Shown here piece after piece: positions 6,039 to 6,716 of a stretch of 6,716 nucleotides of DNA. Source of the DNA: Cypionkella sp. (GTDB lineage Bacteria > Pseudomonadota > Alphaproteobacteria > Rhodobacterales > Rhodobacteraceae); the NCBI GenBank assembly GCA_018063485.1, contig JAGPBG010000127.1, positions 1 through 6,716 of the forward strand. The letters run 5' to 3'. The notes under the pieces are model-generated. The model saw only the letters and a list, made by a program, of their open reading frames with translations, was not told the origin of the DNA and searched no databases. The position numbers were made by a program, and so were the translations under genes. The first letter of the stretch is position 1, and the number at the start of each line of letters is the position of its first letter.

Positions 6039-6716
6039 TCAGCGGCGCAGGAAGCCGTATTTCAGCAACCAGATCAGCACGCGCTCGACGGTTGAACGCG
6101 ACAGGGCGGTGGCGGTGATCAGCGCTGGCACGGTGGTGCCGATAGGGCCGGATGTCTGGGCCACTGTCAAAACTGCGGCAATCTGTTTGGCATCGGCGAA
6201 CATGCGGCGCAAAGCGGGATAATCGCGGGTGCTCAGGACGGTTGCCAGATCGGGCGTCTGATCGGAAATGAACAGGGTTTCGCCTTCGAAGCGGGTTTGC
6301 GCGCTGGGATAATTTGCGAACAGGGCGGTGGGCGAGGGCGCGATGGGCAAGGATGCGCCATTGTACCGGCGGGCCTGTGGCATTCCATAGGCGCGCATTG
6401 CGTCCTGTTCGAGCCATAGATCCTGCATCCGAGGGATGATCACCGACCAATCATACAGTTCCCGCGCGCGTTTCTGCCCGGCACGGCCCATATTGCGCCG
6501 CAGATCGGGGTCTTTGGCAAGGGTTGCGATGGCTTTGGTCAGGGCTTCCATGTCAATCTCGACCAAGGCCGAAGTGGTGGCGCAGTATTGTACATAACTG
6601 TCAATGCCGCCCTGATAGCGCAGGGCCTCGGGCACCAGATGGCCAGGTGGCAAGCTGCGGGTGGGAATGCGCAGGCCAACATCGGGCGTCACGGTGTCTT
6701 TCATGCCGTCCCAATC
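6039..6716 (-). CDS. Glycosyltransferase family 4 (GT-B) C-terminal part, 5' end outside the window
   Basis: The frame stays open to the right edge, so the gene is cut off; about 225 C-terminal residues are visible. The first visible residues, DWDGMKDTVTPDVGLRIPTR, are the typical donor-sugar binding segment of GT4 enzymes (S-DW-G-KDTV followed by G-R-PT). Next come the helices LTKAIATLAKDPDLRRNMG and the typical closing motif RARELYDWSVIIPRMQDLW. The ATG at 6704 lies inside this conserved segment and is not the real start. After the GT fold, roughly the last 110 residues form an extra region ending in VPALITATALSRSTVERVLI and WLLKYGFLRR, which looks like a winged helix-turn-helix. The sugar donor and acceptor are unknown. 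Surface polysaccharide or glycan synthesis is the usual role of such enzymes. The gene converges on the liv operon, and no functional link is apparent. Confidence 0.85.
   Translation of the reverse strand, partial: DWDGMKDTVTPDVGLRIPTRSLPPGHLVPEALRYQGGIDSYVQYCATTSALVEIDMEALTKAIATLAKDPDLRRNMGRAGQKRARELYDWSVIIPRMQDLWLEQDAMRAYGMPQARRYNGASLPIAPSPTALFANYPSAQTRFEGETLFISDQTPDLATVLSTRDYPALRRMFADAKQIAAVLTVAQTSGPIGTTVPALITATALSRSTVERVLIWLLKYGFLRR

Noticed and set aside
6039..6704. ATG at 6704 as the true start of the glycosyltransferase
   Set aside because: The frame continues to the window edge with Asp-Trp-Asp-Gly just before this Met, part of the conserved GT4 motif, so the start lies outside the window.
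1..6716. CRISPR arrays, insertion sequences, tRNA or rRNA genes, prophage or defence genes
   Set aside because: No regularly spaced repeats, transposase-like frames, terminal inverted repeats flanking a gene, or RNA-gene signatures were seen.

Overview
The window is almost entirely one branched-chain (hydrophobic) amino acid ABC-importer operon from a high-GC alphaproteobacterium, most likely a member of the Rhodobacterales. The taxonomic call is an inference from three things: the gene order livH-livM-livG-livF-(small membrane protein)-livK, the GC-rich codon use, and the style of the neighbouring glycosyltransferase. The genus cannot be read from the sequence.

Layout. Positions 1-360 hold no convincing gene. 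This leader contains a striking set of nested GC-rich palindromes (38-111), then a more AT-rich stretch that probably carries the operon promoter. From 361 to 4723 five genes run on the + strand with overlaps or very short gaps: livH (TTG start), livM, livG, livF and a 117-residue three-helix membrane protein that I assign from memory to DUF6867. A 153-base spacer (4724-4876) with several complementary arms precedes livK, the secreted periplasmic binding protein (4877-5977). A strong 12-bp hairpin followed by TTTC (6005-6034) closes the operon. Convergent on the minus strand is the C-terminal part of a GT4-type glycosyltransferase (6039 to the right edge, 5' end missing), which ends in a helix-turn-helix-like tail.

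How the genes work together. LivK captures leucine, isoleucine, valine or related amino acids in the periplasm. The LivH/LivM heterodimer forms the membrane channel, and the LivG/LivF ATPases drive import. The small membrane protein sits inside the operon and so may be an accessory subunit, but its role is unknown. The degenerate ATPase motifs (PYGDQ in LivG, Gln for the switch His in LivF) would fall in the same composite ATP site.

I see no mobile element, CRISPR array, tRNA or rRNA, and no clear sign of a wholly new system. The points most worth a second look are the livK leader, the small membrane protein, the wHTH-like tail on the glycosyltransferase and the upstream palindrome cluster.
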